Shown: positions 18,034-26,492 of the stretch, one piece after another
Position numbering within the stretch: the first letter of the stretch is position 1
Layout of the letters: every line of letters begins with the position of its first letter
DNA from: an uncultured Sulfitobacter sp.
GTDB lineage: Bacteria; Pseudomonadota; Alphaproteobacteria; Rhodobacterales; Rhodobacteraceae
Length of the DNA: 60,491 bases
Direction of reading: 5' to 3'
NCBI GenBank assembly: GCA_913060815.1
Contig: CAJXSZ010000018.1
Span: 1 to 60,491 of the forward strand
Notes under the pieces: generated by a model
Seen by the model: the letters and a program-made list of their open reading frames with translations, nothing else
The model's database searches: none
What the model was told of the DNA's origin: nothing
Position numbers and translations under genes: made by a program

Positions 18034-18483
18034 ATGAAACGTTTTCTGATACCCGCCGCAGTTGCCCTCGCATTTACGACAACCGCTCAAGCAGAGGAAC
18101 GTGCCGCGTCCATCTCTGAAACTAAGGTTTCTGAAAGCGCCGAAGCGCAAAATCTGACCACGATCTCTTCTTTGGCAGTATCACTGTCCATGCCAGCCGT
18201 GTCTGCCAGCTCAGCGCAGGCCTCCGATGTCTGCATGCCAGCAACTGAGCTGGAAGCCAGTCTTGTGGATTGGCACAATGAAACACTCGCATCCCAAGAG
18301 GGTGAGGACACCTATATCTGGGCATCTGGCGTTGGCGGTTCATGGACGATGGTCCAGTACCAAACCGAAGGTGCGACCGAGACCGCGTGCGTGGTAATGC
18401 ACGGCGAAAACTGGACACCAAATATCAGCGACAATGTCCTTTTAGCCAATTCTGCTGCCGACACGAAATCTAGCCTTTTTTAA
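18034..18483 (+). CDS. secreted hypothetical protein
   Basis: A 149-residue protein with a clear Sec signal peptide: MKRF start, hydrophobic core, and probable cleavage after AQA at residue 20. The mature protein is acidic and Ser/Thr/Ala rich, with two cysteines (DVCMP near 68 and TACVV near 117) that could form a disulfide. I recognise no domain. The ATG has GGAG 5 bases upstream, and an EcfG-type promoter precedes it, suggesting a periplasmic stress-related role. Confidence 0.75.
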   Translation: MKRFLIPAAVALAFTTTAQAEERAASISETKVSESAEAQNLTTISSLAVSLSMPAVSASSAQASDVCMPATELEASLVDWHNETLASQEGEDTYIWASGVGGSWTMVQYQTEGATETACVVMHGENWTPNISDNVLLANSAADTKSSLF

Positions 18484-18562
18484 GGGAAGGCCAACCGTCA
18501 AAGATGCGTTAGTGCGGCGGCGCATTGATCTTGATCATAATCAAACCGCTGACACCGCCCAA

Positions 18563-18587
18563 GGAACCGAATTGCGATTGATGTGTT
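18563..18587 (+). promoter_or_regulatory. EcfG-type promoter of the mscS operon
   Basis: GGAAC (18563-18567), a 16-base spacer, and TGTT (18584-18587), 24 bases before the GTG start of the mechanosensitive channel gene. Confidence 0.65.
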
Positions 18588-18611
18588 CGGGATTGAATAA
18601 GGAGAAACTTT

Positions 18612-19484
18612 GTGGAGCCTGAACAGATCCTCATCGACCAGCTCAGAGAGATATTGCGCGGCTCGATCGAAGCCCTGCCCCAGATCGCAATCGCATTGGT
18701 TGTTATCATAGTGGCGATATTTGTTAACAAGCTGGTCCGCTTTATTGCCGAGCGCGCTTTGCGCAAGACCCGTCTGCGCCGCAGCCTACAGGAGCTCATC
18801 AGCCTCGGGATTTCCATCGTCATCGTAACGACTGGGATAATGATCGCAGCTGTAGTGATGTTCCCGGGTCTTACGCCGTCAAGCATTCTGGCGGGTCTTG
18901 GCATCGGGTCAGTCGCCATAGGTTTCGCGTTCAAGGATGTTTTCGAGAATTTCCTCGCAGGGATCATCATCCTTTTCCGCCGCGAGATGCGCATCGGAGA
19001 TCATATCGAGTGTCAGGACATTGAAGGGGAGGTTCGGCACATTGCAATGCGCGAAAGCCATATCCGCCAGACAGACGGGCAACTTGTTATCGTACCCAAT
19101 TCGGTTCTATTCAAAAATCCCGTCAAAATCCGCACCGATGAAGCATATCGCCGCGTCGAGGTAATCTGCGGCGTGTCCTATGATACAGATGTGGATGCTG
19201 CGCGGGACGTCATTACAGAATCTGTTACCTCCTGTTCCAGCGTAGAGATGGACCACGGCCCAGTGCAGGTATTCGCGCAAGAGTTCGGATCTTCGTCGAT
19301 CAATTTCGAAGTCGCATGGTGGACAGGCTCCAAACCTGTAAACATACGCGCCTCTCGCGATGAGGTGATCAGCTCCATAAAACGTGCCCTTGACGACGCG
19401 GGTATTGAAATCCCCTTCCCGTACCGTACGCTTACGTTCAAAGAACCGCTGCCCTTGAAGCAGCAGGAGCCTTCGGACGGATGA
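18612..19484 (+). CDS. MscS-family mechanosensitive ion channel
   Basis: A small-conductance channel that opens when membrane tension rises and releases solutes during hypo-osmotic shock. The 290-residue protein has three membrane segments (about 21-42, 62-85 and 91-110). The third is the pore helix region with SSILAGLGIGSVAIGFAFKD. The MscS beta domain follows (NFLAGIIILFRREMRIGD, VIVPNSVLFKNPV), and then a cytoplasmic C-terminal domain. The GTG start has AAGGAG about 8 bases upstream. It heads an operon with an App1-type gene (1-base gap) and a hydrolase gene. Confidence 0.92.
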   Translation: MEPEQILIDQLREILRGSIEALPQIAIALVVIIVAIFVNKLVRFIAERALRKTRLRRSLQELISLGISIVIVTTGIMIAAVVMFPGLTPSSILAGLGIGSVAIGFAFKDVFENFLAGIIILFRREMRIGDHIECQDIEGEVRHIAMRESHIRQTDGQLVIVPNSVLFKNPVKIRTDEAYRRVEVICGVSYDTDVDAARDVITESVTSCSSVEMDHGPVQVFAQEFGSSSINFEVAWWTGSKPVNIRASRDEVISSIKRALDDAGIEIPFPYRTLTFKEPLPLKQQEPSDG

Positions 19485-19485
19485 A

Positions 19486-20493
19486 ATGGTGCTAAAGAAA
19501 ATTCTACACAGCACAATTTGGCGCCTTGAGCGGCTCATCGACGGGATCGTGGGGCAGCGTGACACACGCCGCGTGATCGAGCCTTATATCGGCTATGCGA
19601 CGCCAGATCATCTGGTGGTGCGAGGCCGCATCCTCACCACGCTGCGGCGCTCTCAACTTGAGGCAACGCAGTCGCGCTGGACGAATTTCAAACAGATGTT
19701 GGGCCTGTTTTTCACAGACGAGGTGGCAGGTGTCGAGGTAAGCGCACAAGGAGTTACCGCTCTTTCAGATGAAGAGGGATACTTCACGCTAGAAATACCG
19801 CGCGCAGATCAAGGCGGGTGGCAACACATCGACGTGGCCATCACTGGACGCGAGGGCTCTGTTCACTGCCCTGTATTAATCGCTAGGAATGACGCGCAAT
19901 TTGGCGTAATTTCCGATGTGGATGACACGATGCTTCAGACTGGTGCCTATTCACTGGTCAAGAATTTGTGGACCTCGATGACAGGCAACATCACCACACG
20001 GCATATCTTTCCTGACGCCATCCGTTTTGTCGACACTCTTGCCGCGCAGGGGCGCAATCCTGTCTATTACGTCAGCTCCAGCCCATGGAACCTGCACCAC
20101 TTTCTCGCGAGTATTTTCAAACGCACCAGACTTACGAGCGGACCGATGTTCCTGCGCGACCTCGGCGTGAGCGAAGGGCAGTTCATCACAGGCACGCATG
20201 GCGACCACAAGGGGGGCAGCATTGATACCATCCTCGCCGCGAACCCTGAATTGCGCTTTGTACTGGTGGGGGACACGGGCCAGCATGACGCCTTTGTCTA
20301 CCGCGATGCCCTAGCACGGCATCCCGAGCGGATCGTGGCCGTTGTTTTACGTGAACCGGGGCCAGGTCCAGACGCCCATAGTACCCAAGCGATGCAGCAG
20401 ATCAGTGCAGAGGGAGCGCTGATGCTTCATGCACCGAATTTCGAAGGGTTCGCCCCGCAAATTCTCGAGGCGGTCGCCGATCAGCCGCTATGA
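19486..20493 (+). CDS. App1/DUF2183 family phosphatase
   Basis: A 335-residue protein with the catalytic domain of the App1 (DUF2183) family, which in yeast is a phosphatidate phosphatase. The HAD-like nucleophile motif VISDVDDTML lies at about residues 141-150 (Asp144 and Asp146). VYYVSSSPWNLHHFL and FVLVGDTGQHDAFVY supply the later motifs. Residues about 75-130 look like a beta-rich domain. Lipid phosphatase activity in bacteria is inference. It begins 1 base after the MscS stop and overlaps the hydrolase start by 4 bases. Confidence 0.85.
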   Translation: MVLKKILHSTIWRLERLIDGIVGQRDTRRVIEPYIGYATPDHLVVRGRILTTLRRSQLEATQSRWTNFKQMLGLFFTDEVAGVEVSAQGVTALSDEEGYFTLEIPRADQGGWQHIDVAITGREGSVHCPVLIARNDAQFGVISDVDDTMLQTGAYSLVKNLWTSMTGNITTRHIFPDAIRFVDTLAAQGRNPVYYVSSSPWNLHHFLASIFKRTRLTSGPMFLRDLGVSEGQFITGTHGDHKGGSIDTILAANPELRFVLVGDTGQHDAFVYRDALARHPERIVAVVLREPGPGPDAHSTQAMQQISAEGALMLHAPNFEGFAPQILEAVADQPL

Positions 20494-21323
20494 CATTCAC
20501 GGACGAGTACGCCGATGTAGACGGTGTTCAAACTCGCTATTGGCGGGTGGGACGGGGCGGAGTGCCACTTGTCCTGCTACACGGCTTGGGCGGCACCATC
20601 GAGGATTGGGTCGGCACAATCACCCCGCTGGCCCTCGACCGCGAAGTTATCGCGTTTGATCTGGTGGGATGTGGGAAGACAGACAAGCCATCTGATTGTG
20701 CCTATACCCCCGCCGATATGCTGGCCCATGCGCAAGGCACGATAGAGGCGCTCGGCCTTGCGACTTTTGATATCGGGGGGTGGAGCCTCGGGGGGCGCAT
20801 CGCGCTGCAGATCGCCTATGCTGCGCCTGAACAAGTCAGGCGATTGGTTCTCACCGCGCCTGCGGGAATTGGTGCGGACACTATCGTAAAGCTTGATGCG
20901 CCTCTGCCCGAACTGCTGAGCCAGATCGTGACGCGGCCGACGGCGTCGGGCCTGCGTGTTTTGAGAAATGCCACGCAGAGTGATAACGCGTGGCGGCTCC
21001 TCAAATTCGCGGCACGGCGCGTTTCTCTCGTGACAGACAGCCCATCACGCACTGCCTTTACACGACAGCTGCGCGGATTGGTCGGGCCACGTGGATATCT
21101 TAAGGGTCCAAGGAGTATCTTGCGTCATCAAATGCCTTCGATTGAGACACCAACGCTTGCGATCTGGGGGGAAGAGGACATTTTCGCTCCTTACGAACAT
21201 TCGGCTCAATTATTGGAGCTGATGCCGCATTGTAAGCTATACAGCATACCCGACTGTGGACATGCGCCGCATGTAGAGTTTCCAGATATCTATGCGAAAG
21301 CCGTGCGGGAATTCCTCGATTAA
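20490..21323 (+). CDS. alpha/beta hydrolase
   Basis: A 277-residue hydrolase. The oxyanion region LLHGLGGTIEDW (29-40), the nucleophile elbow GGWSLGG (Ser99), the acid in WGEEDIFAP and the catalytic His in CGHAPHVE are all present. The substrate is unknown; position after MscS and an App1-type phosphatase suggests a lipid or envelope ester, which is inference. It is translationally coupled to the gene before it (ATGA). A strong hairpin follows the stop. Confidence 0.88.
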   Translation: MTFTDEYADVDGVQTRYWRVGRGGVPLVLLHGLGGTIEDWVGTITPLALDREVIAFDLVGCGKTDKPSDCAYTPADMLAHAQGTIEALGLATFDIGGWSLGGRIALQIAYAAPEQVRRLVLTAPAGIGADTIVKLDAPLPELLSQIVTRPTASGLRVLRNATQSDNAWRLLKFAARRVSLVTDSPSRTAFTRQLRGLVGPRGYLKGPRSILRHQMPSIETPTLAIWGEEDIFAPYEHSAQLLELMPHCKLYSIPDCGHAPHVEFPDIYAKAVREFLD

Positions 21324-21329
21324 TTTGAA

Positions 21330-21361
21330 GGCCCCGCGCAATAATCACATCGCGCGGGGCC
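21330..21361. terminator. bidirectional hairpin terminator
   Basis: A perfect 10-bp stem, GGCCCCGCGC (21330-21339) with GCGCGGGGCC (21352-21361), and a 12-base loop, placed between the convergent hydrolase and aldehyde dehydrogenase genes. It lacks a good U-tract on either side. Confidence 0.6.
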
Positions 21362-21368
21362 GTCTGGA

Positions 21369-22745
21369 TCAGGGCAGGTAAATCGCTTTTGCGTTCACAA
21401 ACTCTTTCATGCCAAAGCCGCCATGTTCACGGCCAAACCCTGAATTCTTCACACCACCGAAGGGCATATTGGGATCGGCAGCGCCAAAGGAGTTGATACG
21501 CACCATTCCTGTGTCGAAATGATCGCGCGCAAGTCTCACAGCTTTCTCTGTATCCTTAGAGAAAATGCCACCGCCCAAGCCGTAGCGGCTTTCGTTAGCG
21601 ATGCGCATCGCATCCTCGTCGTCTTTTGCCTTGATCACTGCAGCGACTGGGCCAAAAATCTCATCGTCGTGCGCGGGCGTGCCCGGCTTACAATCAACAA
21701 GAACAGTGGCGGGATAGTACTGCCCTGTGCGGTCAGGCGCTTCACCGCCACACAGTATTTTTGCACCGCCCTCAACGCTCTCGCGGACCTGCTTGGCGAC
21801 CGTTTCGAATTGGTCCTCGCTCGATAGCGGTCCAAGCTGGGTATCTTCATCGCGTGGATCACCCATCTTGATCGCATCCATCTGCGCGACGAAAGCCTCT
21901 ACAAACTCATCATAGACTGTTTCTGTCACGACAAACCGTTTGGCGGATACGCAAGTCTCGCCGTTGTTGTAGAGGCGTCCTTGCACACAGGTTTTCACGG
22001 CCAGTTCGATGTCCGCATCTTCAAGCACAAGATACGCATCGTTCGAGCCAAGCTCGAGGACAGATTTCTTGAGCGCCTCGGTGGCTTTCGTCCCAATGTG
22101 GCGACCACCCGCGTCGCTGCCTGTCATTGTTACAGCGCGCACCAGATCGTGCCCGATAATCTCATCCGAAGTGTCATGGTCAACGATCAGCACGTCAAAC
22201 AATCCCTGCGGCAGACCCGCCTCAAGACAAATGTCACGAAGCATCAAGCCGCTGCCCGTACAGATAGACGCGTGCTTCAGGATAACGCCGTTACCCGCCA
22301 TAAGATTTGCCGCAAGCACGCGAACGGGCTGGTAAATCGGAAAATTCCACGGTTGAATGCTATAGATCACGCCCAGCGGGCTGTAGGTAACAATGCCATC
22401 CTTCTTGCCTCCGCTATGGGTGCGCTCCTCATCAGCCAGCATGGTAGGGCCGTTTTCCGCAGTATATTCAAAGATGCGCGCGCATAGTTCTACTTCGGTT
22501 TTACCATCGCGCAGCAGCTTACCCATTTCGTTCGTCATTAACGCGGCCAGCTTGTCCGCGCTTTCACGCAGCTTGTCTGCAATTGCAGTGAGGTAGGGAG
22601 CGCGGTCTGCGTGGCTCTTTTTCTGCCATTCCTTGAACGCGGAATGGCAATCGTCGATTTTTCCAAATGCCTCGTCACGCGACATGAGCGTGTAGTCGGC
22701 TATCTTCTCATCGGTGGCGGGATTGATTGTACTGATCTGCGTCAT
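21369..22745 (-). CDS. NAD(P)-dependent aldehyde dehydrogenase (succinate-semialdehyde dehydrogenase-like)
   Basis: A 458-residue aldehyde dehydrogenase. IQPWNFPIYQPVR (130-142) holds the catalytic Asn, the general base is Glu231 in LELGSND, and the nucleophile is Cys265 in GETCVSAKR. The C-terminal MPFGGVKNSGFGREHG is typical. Length and the TINPATDEKI start fit the Sad/GabD-like branch that oxidises succinate semialdehyde or similar aldehydes; the precise substrate is uncertain. The ATG at 22745 has AGAGGAA upstream and is 26 codons inside a longer open frame. An EcfG-type promoter sits just upstream, so a stress role is likely. Confidence 0.88.
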   Translation of the reverse strand: MTQISTINPATDEKIADYTLMSRDEAFGKIDDCHSAFKEWQKKSHADRAPYLTAIADKLRESADKLAALMTNEMGKLLRDGKTEVELCARIFEYTAENGPTMLADEERTHSGGKKDGIVTYSPLGVIYSIQPWNFPIYQPVRVLAANLMAGNGVILKHASICTGSGLMLRDICLEAGLPQGLFDVLIVDHDTSDEIIGHDLVRAVTMTGSDAGGRHIGTKATEALKKSVLELGSNDAYLVLEDADIELAVKTCVQGRLYNNGETCVSAKRFVVTETVYDEFVEAFVAQMDAIKMGDPRDEDTQLGPLSSEDQFETVAKQVRESVEGGAKILCGGEAPDRTGQYYPATVLVDCKPGTPAHDDEIFGPVAAVIKAKDDEDAMRIANESRYGLGGGIFSKDTEKAVRLARDHFDTGMVRINSFGAADPNMPFGGVKNSGFGREHGGFGMKEFVNAKAIYLP

Positions 22746-22777
22746 TGGAATTCCTCTCGTGATATCATTTCCTCGAT

Positions 22778-22802
22778 AACACTTGGCGCATCCAATCGTT
22801 CC
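22778..22802 (-). promoter_or_regulatory. EcfG-type promoter of the aldehyde dehydrogenase gene
   Basis: On the minus strand, GGAAC (22802-22798), a 16-base spacer and TGTT (22781-22778), 32 bases before the ATG at 22745. It lies between this gene and the end of the Crp/Fnr-type gene. Confidence 0.65.
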
Positions 22803-22828
22803 GCATGAAAACCGAGAGCCCATGTAAG

Positions 22829-23557
22829 TTACATGATGGGGCGCTTCGGCGGGGACATATCCTCGAGCATGGCAACCTGTGACAGCGCCTCCAGATCCGG
22901 AACCCGCAGCGTACCGTCAGACCAATGGGCAAGCTGCCGCTTGCGCAGAGACGCAAGCGTTTTATTTGTATGGACAAGCGACAGACCCAAGGCATCGGCA
23001 AGGTCCTGTTGCACAAAGGGGAAGCGCATGGCGCCGTTCTTGACCAAGCCAAGACCCTGAGCGCGTAGGAACACACGTACCAGCGCCCAAGAGACTGCCT
23101 GTACAGCTGTGCGCTGTCCAACTGTTGAAACAGCCTCACCCATGAAATGTTCATCTAACGCAGCAAGCCAAGTGAGCGAGAAGGCCCGATCAGGCCTTTC
23201 TTTGAAAAAGCTCCAGAATTCTGAGCGGTCGAAGACGCACAATGTCAGCTTTGTGGTAGCTTCGACGGAATGGCTCATCTCCCCCATGATCCCTGCCTGC
23301 AGCCCGAGAAAGTCGCCTGGAAAGATCAGGTTGAGCACTTGGCGCTTACCATTGAGCAAGATTTTGTACCGCAGCGCCATGCCGTGTAGCACTGTGAATA
23401 GTTGTGGGCTGTTCGATCCCTCCATCAAGATCGTAGTCCCTGCTTCCACCACCATTTCCCCGACTTTGAATCGCTCCATAAATTTGATTTCTTCGGCTGA
23501 CATGCTCTCGAAAGTATCCTTGCGCCGCAGGGCGCAGTTTTCGCATTTTGTGGTCAC
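22829..23557 (-). CDS. Crp/Fnr-family transcriptional regulator
   Basis: A 242-residue regulator with a cyclic-nucleotide-binding-like beta barrel (FLGLQAGIMGEMSHSVEA around 83-100) and a C-terminal winged helix (VQQDLADALGLSLVHTNKTL around 184-203). It has an N-terminal CxxC (Cys5, Cys8) but not the three clustered N-terminal cysteines of a classical FNR iron-sulfur site, so oxygen sensing through a 4Fe-4S cluster is unlikely. The signal is unknown. It diverges from the pseudo-receiver gene at 23618. Confidence 0.88.
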   Translation of the reverse strand: MTTKCENCALRRKDTFESMSAEEIKFMERFKVGEMVVEAGTTILMEGSNSPQLFTVLHGMALRYKILLNGKRQVLNLIFPGDFLGLQAGIMGEMSHSVEATTKLTLCVFDRSEFWSFFKERPDRAFSLTWLAALDEHFMGEAVSTVGQRTAVQAVSWALVRVFLRAQGLGLVKNGAMRFPFVQQDLADALGLSLVHTNKTLASLRKRQLAHWSDGTLRVPDLEALSQVAMLEDMSPPKRPIM

Positions 23558-23617
23558 TTATATGCTCCGCGATACGTCATAGGTTAATGCAACCTTGCGT
23601 GGCGCATTCTACTGCAA

Positions 23618-23986
23618 ATGATGAATAAATGTTTTGAGCAGAATTTTCACCATTTTTTGGTGATAGAACGACACCCCGTGGTAAGTCTCGACCTCAAGGG
23701 AGCTTTGACCGCCGAGTATCCGCAGGCCACGGTGACAATCTGCATGACCCGCGCCCATGCCGAAGACACGTTGCGGGCAGCGGACGGGCCTCTGTGCGTC
23801 TTGATCAATGGCGATCTGATTACGGACACCGTGAGCGGGCTTTTACGTGATTGCGTAGCGAACGGTGGGCGGGTGATCTGTTTCGGGGCCGTGCGAGACC
23901 TTAACTTTCCGGTTGAAGTGGTCCAGATACCATTCAATTCCAAGATGATCTCCGCTGCAGTCTCGGGCGTTAGCGCAGAAGGCTGA
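23618..23986 (+). CDS. degenerate receiver-like protein
   Basis: A 122-residue protein with the outline of a CheY-like receiver domain: FLVIERHPVVSLDLKGAL (13-30) aligns with the usual acidic-pocket strand and first helix, PLCVLINGDLI with the phospho-acceptor strand, and VQIPFNS with the conserved Lys-Pro-Phe segment. The key residues are changed: the acidic pair is Glu-Arg, the acceptor Asp position is Asn or Ile, and the Lys is Ile. It is probably a pseudo-receiver acting by protein contact. The assignment rests on pattern comparison by eye. ATG at 23621 is an alternative start. Confidence 0.6.
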   Translation: MMNKCFEQNFHHFLVIERHPVVSLDLKGALTAEYPQATVTICMTRAHAEDTLRAADGPLCVLINGDLITDTVSGLLRDCVANGGRVICFGAVRDLNFPVEVVQIPFNSKMISAAVSGVSAEG

Positions 23987-24053
23987 CCCCCTTTTCACTA
24001 CGCATCCAGTTCAGTGAATCTGCAAAACGGCGCGCCGATACACCAACTTTTGC

Positions 24054-24079
24054 GGAACTTTTGCGCTGACCGACCTGTT
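24054..24079 (+). promoter_or_regulatory. EcfG-type promoter of the UPF0391-dps unit
   Basis: GGAAC (24054-24058), a 17-base spacer and TGTT (24076-24079), 55 bases before the small membrane protein gene at 24135. Confidence 0.6.
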
Positions 24080-24134
24080 GTTTAGCCAAATATGCCACCT
24101 GCGGGTGGCCTACACGCAAACATAGGAGAGTATC

Positions 24135-24296
24135 ATGCTCTATTACGCACTCGTTTTCTTGGTCATCGCATTGGTGGCTGCATTGTTCGGTTTTGGCGGC
24201 ATCGCCTCTGCATCTGCAGGTATTGCACAAATCTTGTTCTTCGTCTTCTTGGTACTGTTTCTCGGCGCGCTTGTTTTCCGCGCGGTCAAGAGTTGA
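24135..24296 (+). CDS. UPF0391/DUF1328 small membrane protein
   Basis: A 53-residue protein with two membrane helices separated by a glycine/alanine turn. It begins [20 protein letters not shown] and continues with [12 protein letters not shown], the signature of the YtjA-like UPF0391 family. An AGGAGAG ribosome site precedes the ATG. It lies 28 bases before dps and downstream of an EcfG-type promoter. Members are often stress-induced but their molecular role is unknown. Confidence 0.88.
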   Translation: MLYYALVFLVIALVAALFGFGGIASASAGIAQILFFVFLVLFLGALVFRAVKS

Positions 24297-24324
24297 ACGC
24301 AACACTGGATAAAGGAGATCACCA

Positions 24325-24822
24325 ATGACCAGCGCATTAAACGTCGTTCCAGAAACAACGGAAATTACATCGGGTGTCCGTAACCCGTCGACCATCGCCG
24401 AAGGGCTGACAGACGTACTCGCAGACACGTACAGTCTGACATTCAAAAGTCATGCATTTCACTGGAATGTGGAAGGACCGCTATTCTTTTCACTGCATAA
24501 CCTGACCGAAGAGCAGTACGAAGATATGTTCGCTGCTGCGGACACTTTGGCGGAGCGTATCCGCGCCATTGGACAACTCGCCCCGATGAAGATGGGCGAA
24601 ATTATGGAAAATTCGGTCATAGCTGATGTTACCGAGAAGCCAACAGCAGGCGAGATGTGTCAGATTCTTGCCAGCGACCATGAACGGGTCGCTCACCGCT
24701 TCCATGCGCTGATCAAGTTGGCAGGAGCGAACGAAGATCCGGTCACTGAAGATCTAGCAACCGAGCGCGCAGCATTTCACGAGCAAGCCGCTTGGATGCT
24801 CAAGGCACTAAGTGCACAGTGA
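24325..24822 (+). CDS. dps: Dps-family DNA-protection ferritin
   Basis: Dps forms a dodecamer that binds DNA and oxidises iron with peroxide, limiting hydroxyl radical damage. The 165-residue protein has SHAFHWNVEGPLFFSLH (residues 42-58) with the ferroxidase histidines, and the acidic partners in AADTLAERI (71-79). The ribosome site AAGGAG is 8 bases upstream. It is probably co-transcribed with the UPF0391 gene under an EcfG-type promoter. It is transcribed toward phyR, with a strong terminator between them. Confidence 0.93.
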   Translation: MTSALNVVPETTEITSGVRNPSTIAEGLTDVLADTYSLTFKSHAFHWNVEGPLFFSLHNLTEEQYEDMFAAADTLAERIRAIGQLAPMKMGEIMENSVIADVTEKPTAGEMCQILASDHERVAHRFHALIKLAGANEDPVTEDLATERAAFHEQAAWMLKALSAQ

Positions 24823-24839
24823 TATCCCATAAAACACCG

Positions 24840-24867
24840 CAGGCCCGCAGCTTTTGCTGCGGGCCTG
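24840..24867. terminator. bidirectional terminator between dps and phyR
   Basis: A perfect 12-bp stem (24840-24851 with 24856-24867) closed by a TTTT tetraloop. It lies between the convergent stops of dps (24822) and phyR (24873). No long U-tract follows. Confidence 0.75.
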
Positions 24868-24872
24868 AAAGC

Positions 24873-25682
24873 TTAACCCCGAAGTGTTTCGGTTGATGCA
24901 AAGAACATCGCTTGGCTGACAGCTGACTTAACCTCAAGCTCATGAAATGGCTTCGAAATCAGGAACGCAGGCTCGGACTTTTCACCAGTAAGAAGTCGTT
25001 CGGGAAAGGCCGTGATAAAGATTACTGGCACATCCATCACTTCCATCAGGTCGTTGACCGCGTCGATACCAGACGAATTATCCGCAAGTTGAATATCAGC
25101 CAGAATAAGATCGGCAGGCTCGCTTTTCCCCAACTCAACAGCCTGTTGGCGCGTACGTGCAATTCCTGTGACCGTGTGACCAAGGCTGCTGACGATGGCC
25201 TCCAGATCGGAAGCAATGATCGGCTCGTCTTCGATAATCATCACGCGTCCTTTGAACGCGTCAGCAAGCTCGGCGTTTGCGGTCGCGATCAGGGATTTAA
25301 CCTCTTCAACATCAATATCCATGATGACAGCCACATGCTCATGGCTGAAATCCTCAATTGTACGCAGCAGCAAGGCTTCGCGGGAGTTGGAGGTGAGGTT
25401 TGACAGCAGACCTTGGGCCCGTGCACGCAGACCCTCGTCTTCTTCTACAAATTGCTGGCCGGAACTGCTCCATATTGCATGGAAGCATTTGAACAGGTTC
25501 ACTTTCGGGGGGTGCTCGTTTTCAAAGGGCGAGCGATCTTTGAGCAAGGCCTCTAGTGTCGCGACCGTATACTTGTCACCACGCTGCTGGGAACCAGTCA
25601 ATGCTCTGGAATAGCGACGGAGATAGACCAACTCCGCCGTAATGAGATCGGAAAACGTGGTAGCTTCAGCAGCAGTGTTCAT
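24873..25682 (-). CDS. phyR: general stress response regulator PhyR
   Basis: PhyR is the anti-anti-sigma factor of the alphaproteobacterial general stress response. When phosphorylated, its sigma-like domain binds NepR and frees EcfG. The 269-residue protein has the family layout: residues about 1-140 form the sigma-like output domain and 145-262 the receiver. The receiver shows RVMIIEDEPIIASDLE (acidic pair 151-152), the phospho-acceptor Asp196 in LILADIQLADNSSGID, and Lys244 in ISKPF. It diverges from nepR-ecfG with a 94-base shared promoter region carrying overlapping EcfG sites, so it is likely autoregulated. Confidence 0.96.
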   Translation of the reverse strand: MNTAAEATTFSDLITAELVYLRRYSRALTGSQQRGDKYTVATLEALLKDRSPFENEHPPKVNLFKCFHAIWSSSGQQFVEEDEGLRARAQGLLSNLTSNSREALLLRTIEDFSHEHVAVIMDIDVEEVKSLIATANAELADAFKGRVMIIEDEPIIASDLEAIVSSLGHTVTGIARTRQQAVELGKSEPADLILADIQLADNSSGIDAVNDLMEVMDVPVIFITAFPERLLTGEKSEPAFLISKPFHELEVKSAVSQAMFFASTETLRG

Positions 25683-25709
25683 TTTTTTGACCTTTTTTAT
25701 TGTACAATA

Positions 25710-25734
25710 GGAACCAAACAGCGATCGAGCTGTT
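25710..25734 (+). promoter_or_regulatory. EcfG-type promoter of nepR-ecfG
   Basis: GGAAC (25710-25714), a 16-base spacer and TGTT (25731-25734), 42 bases before the nepR ATG. Together with the phyR promoter it forms a near-palindrome over 25710-25741. Confidence 0.75.
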
Positions 25735-25741
25735 TAGTTCC
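25717..25741 (-). promoter_or_regulatory. EcfG-type promoter of phyR
   Basis: On the minus strand, GGAAC (25741-25737), a 16-base spacer and TGTT (25720-25717), 34 bases before the phyR ATG. It overlaps the opposing nepR promoter almost completely. Confidence 0.75.
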
Positions 25742-25776
25742 CCGCGTACGTAAGCTTTTTTGAGGATATATCTACC

Positions 25777-25941
25777 ATGAACCCTGATGGCGATGAAGGA
25801 AACGAAGAAATAAAGCAGCTGATCAACCACAATCTCAAAGAGGTCTTCGCCGAGCTTGAAGACGATGGGATGCCTGGTGAGATTATGGACTTGTTGTCTG
25901 TGCTGCGCGCCCAAGATCTCGAGGGCAAGGAACAAAAATGA
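25777..25941 (+). CDS. nepR: anti-sigma factor NepR
   Basis: NepR sequesters EcfG until phosphorylated PhyR displaces it. The 54-residue protein has the two-helix core of the family: INHNLKEVFAELEDDGMP (16-33) followed by GEIMDLLSVLRAQD (34-47). GAGGA lies 10 bases upstream of the ATG. Its stop overlaps the ecfG start (ATGA), the usual coupling that keeps anti-sigma and sigma levels matched. Confidence 0.95.
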   Translation: MNPDGDEGNEEIKQLINHNLKEVFAELEDDGMPGEIMDLLSVLRAQDLEGKEQK

Positions 25942-26492
25942 GCATTCCTGACCCCAAAGACGAAATGCTTACGCACTTGCCCGCTCTTCGCGCCTTCGCC
26001 TTGAGCTTGACCCGGAACCGCGCGACTGCGGACGACATGCTTCAGGACACGGTTTTGAAAGCTTGGACAAATCTGGACAAGTTTGAACCCGGAACAAACA
26101 TGCGCGCTTGGCTCTTCACGATCCTGCGAAACAACTTTTACAGCAGCACCCGCAAGGTGAACCGCGAAGTCGCCGATGTCGATAACGTCTTCTCTGATAC
26201 GCTTTCGGTGAAACCCGAACATGACGGTCGCTTGCAGATGATGGATTTCAAGCAAGCCTTCGCACAGTTGCCCGTCGAGCAACGTGAAGCACTGGTGCTT
26301 GTGGGCGCACAGGGGTTTTCCTATGACGAAGCTGCGGAGACCTGTGGCGTGGCTACTGGCACGATCAAAAGCCGTGTGAACCGTGCACGTGCTAAATTGA
26401 CCGAACTTTTGCATCTCGATGAGGGTGATAAACTAGAGCTGACCGATACTGCGACGATGGCTGTCATCGGAAGTCCTGGCCTGCCTTCATGA
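25938..26492 (+). CDS. ecfG: general stress response sigma factor EcfG
   Basis: A 184-residue ECF sigma factor of the EcfG group. Region 2 includes TADDMLQDTVLKAWTNLD (about 30-47), and region 4 contains LVGAQGFSYDEAAETCGVAT and the recognition helix GTIKSRVNRAR. It directs RNA polymerase to GGAAC...GTT promoters. It sits between nepR and a histidine kinase with 4-base overlaps at both ends, so all three form one translationally coupled unit. Confidence 0.96.
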   Translation: MSIPDPKDEMLTHLPALRAFALSLTRNRATADDMLQDTVLKAWTNLDKFEPGTNMRAWLFTILRNNFYSSTRKVNREVADVDNVFSDTLSVKPEHDGRLQMMDFKQAFAQLPVEQREALVLVGAQGFSYDEAAETCGVATGTIKSRVNRARAKLTELLHLDEGDKLELTDTATMAVIGSPGLPS

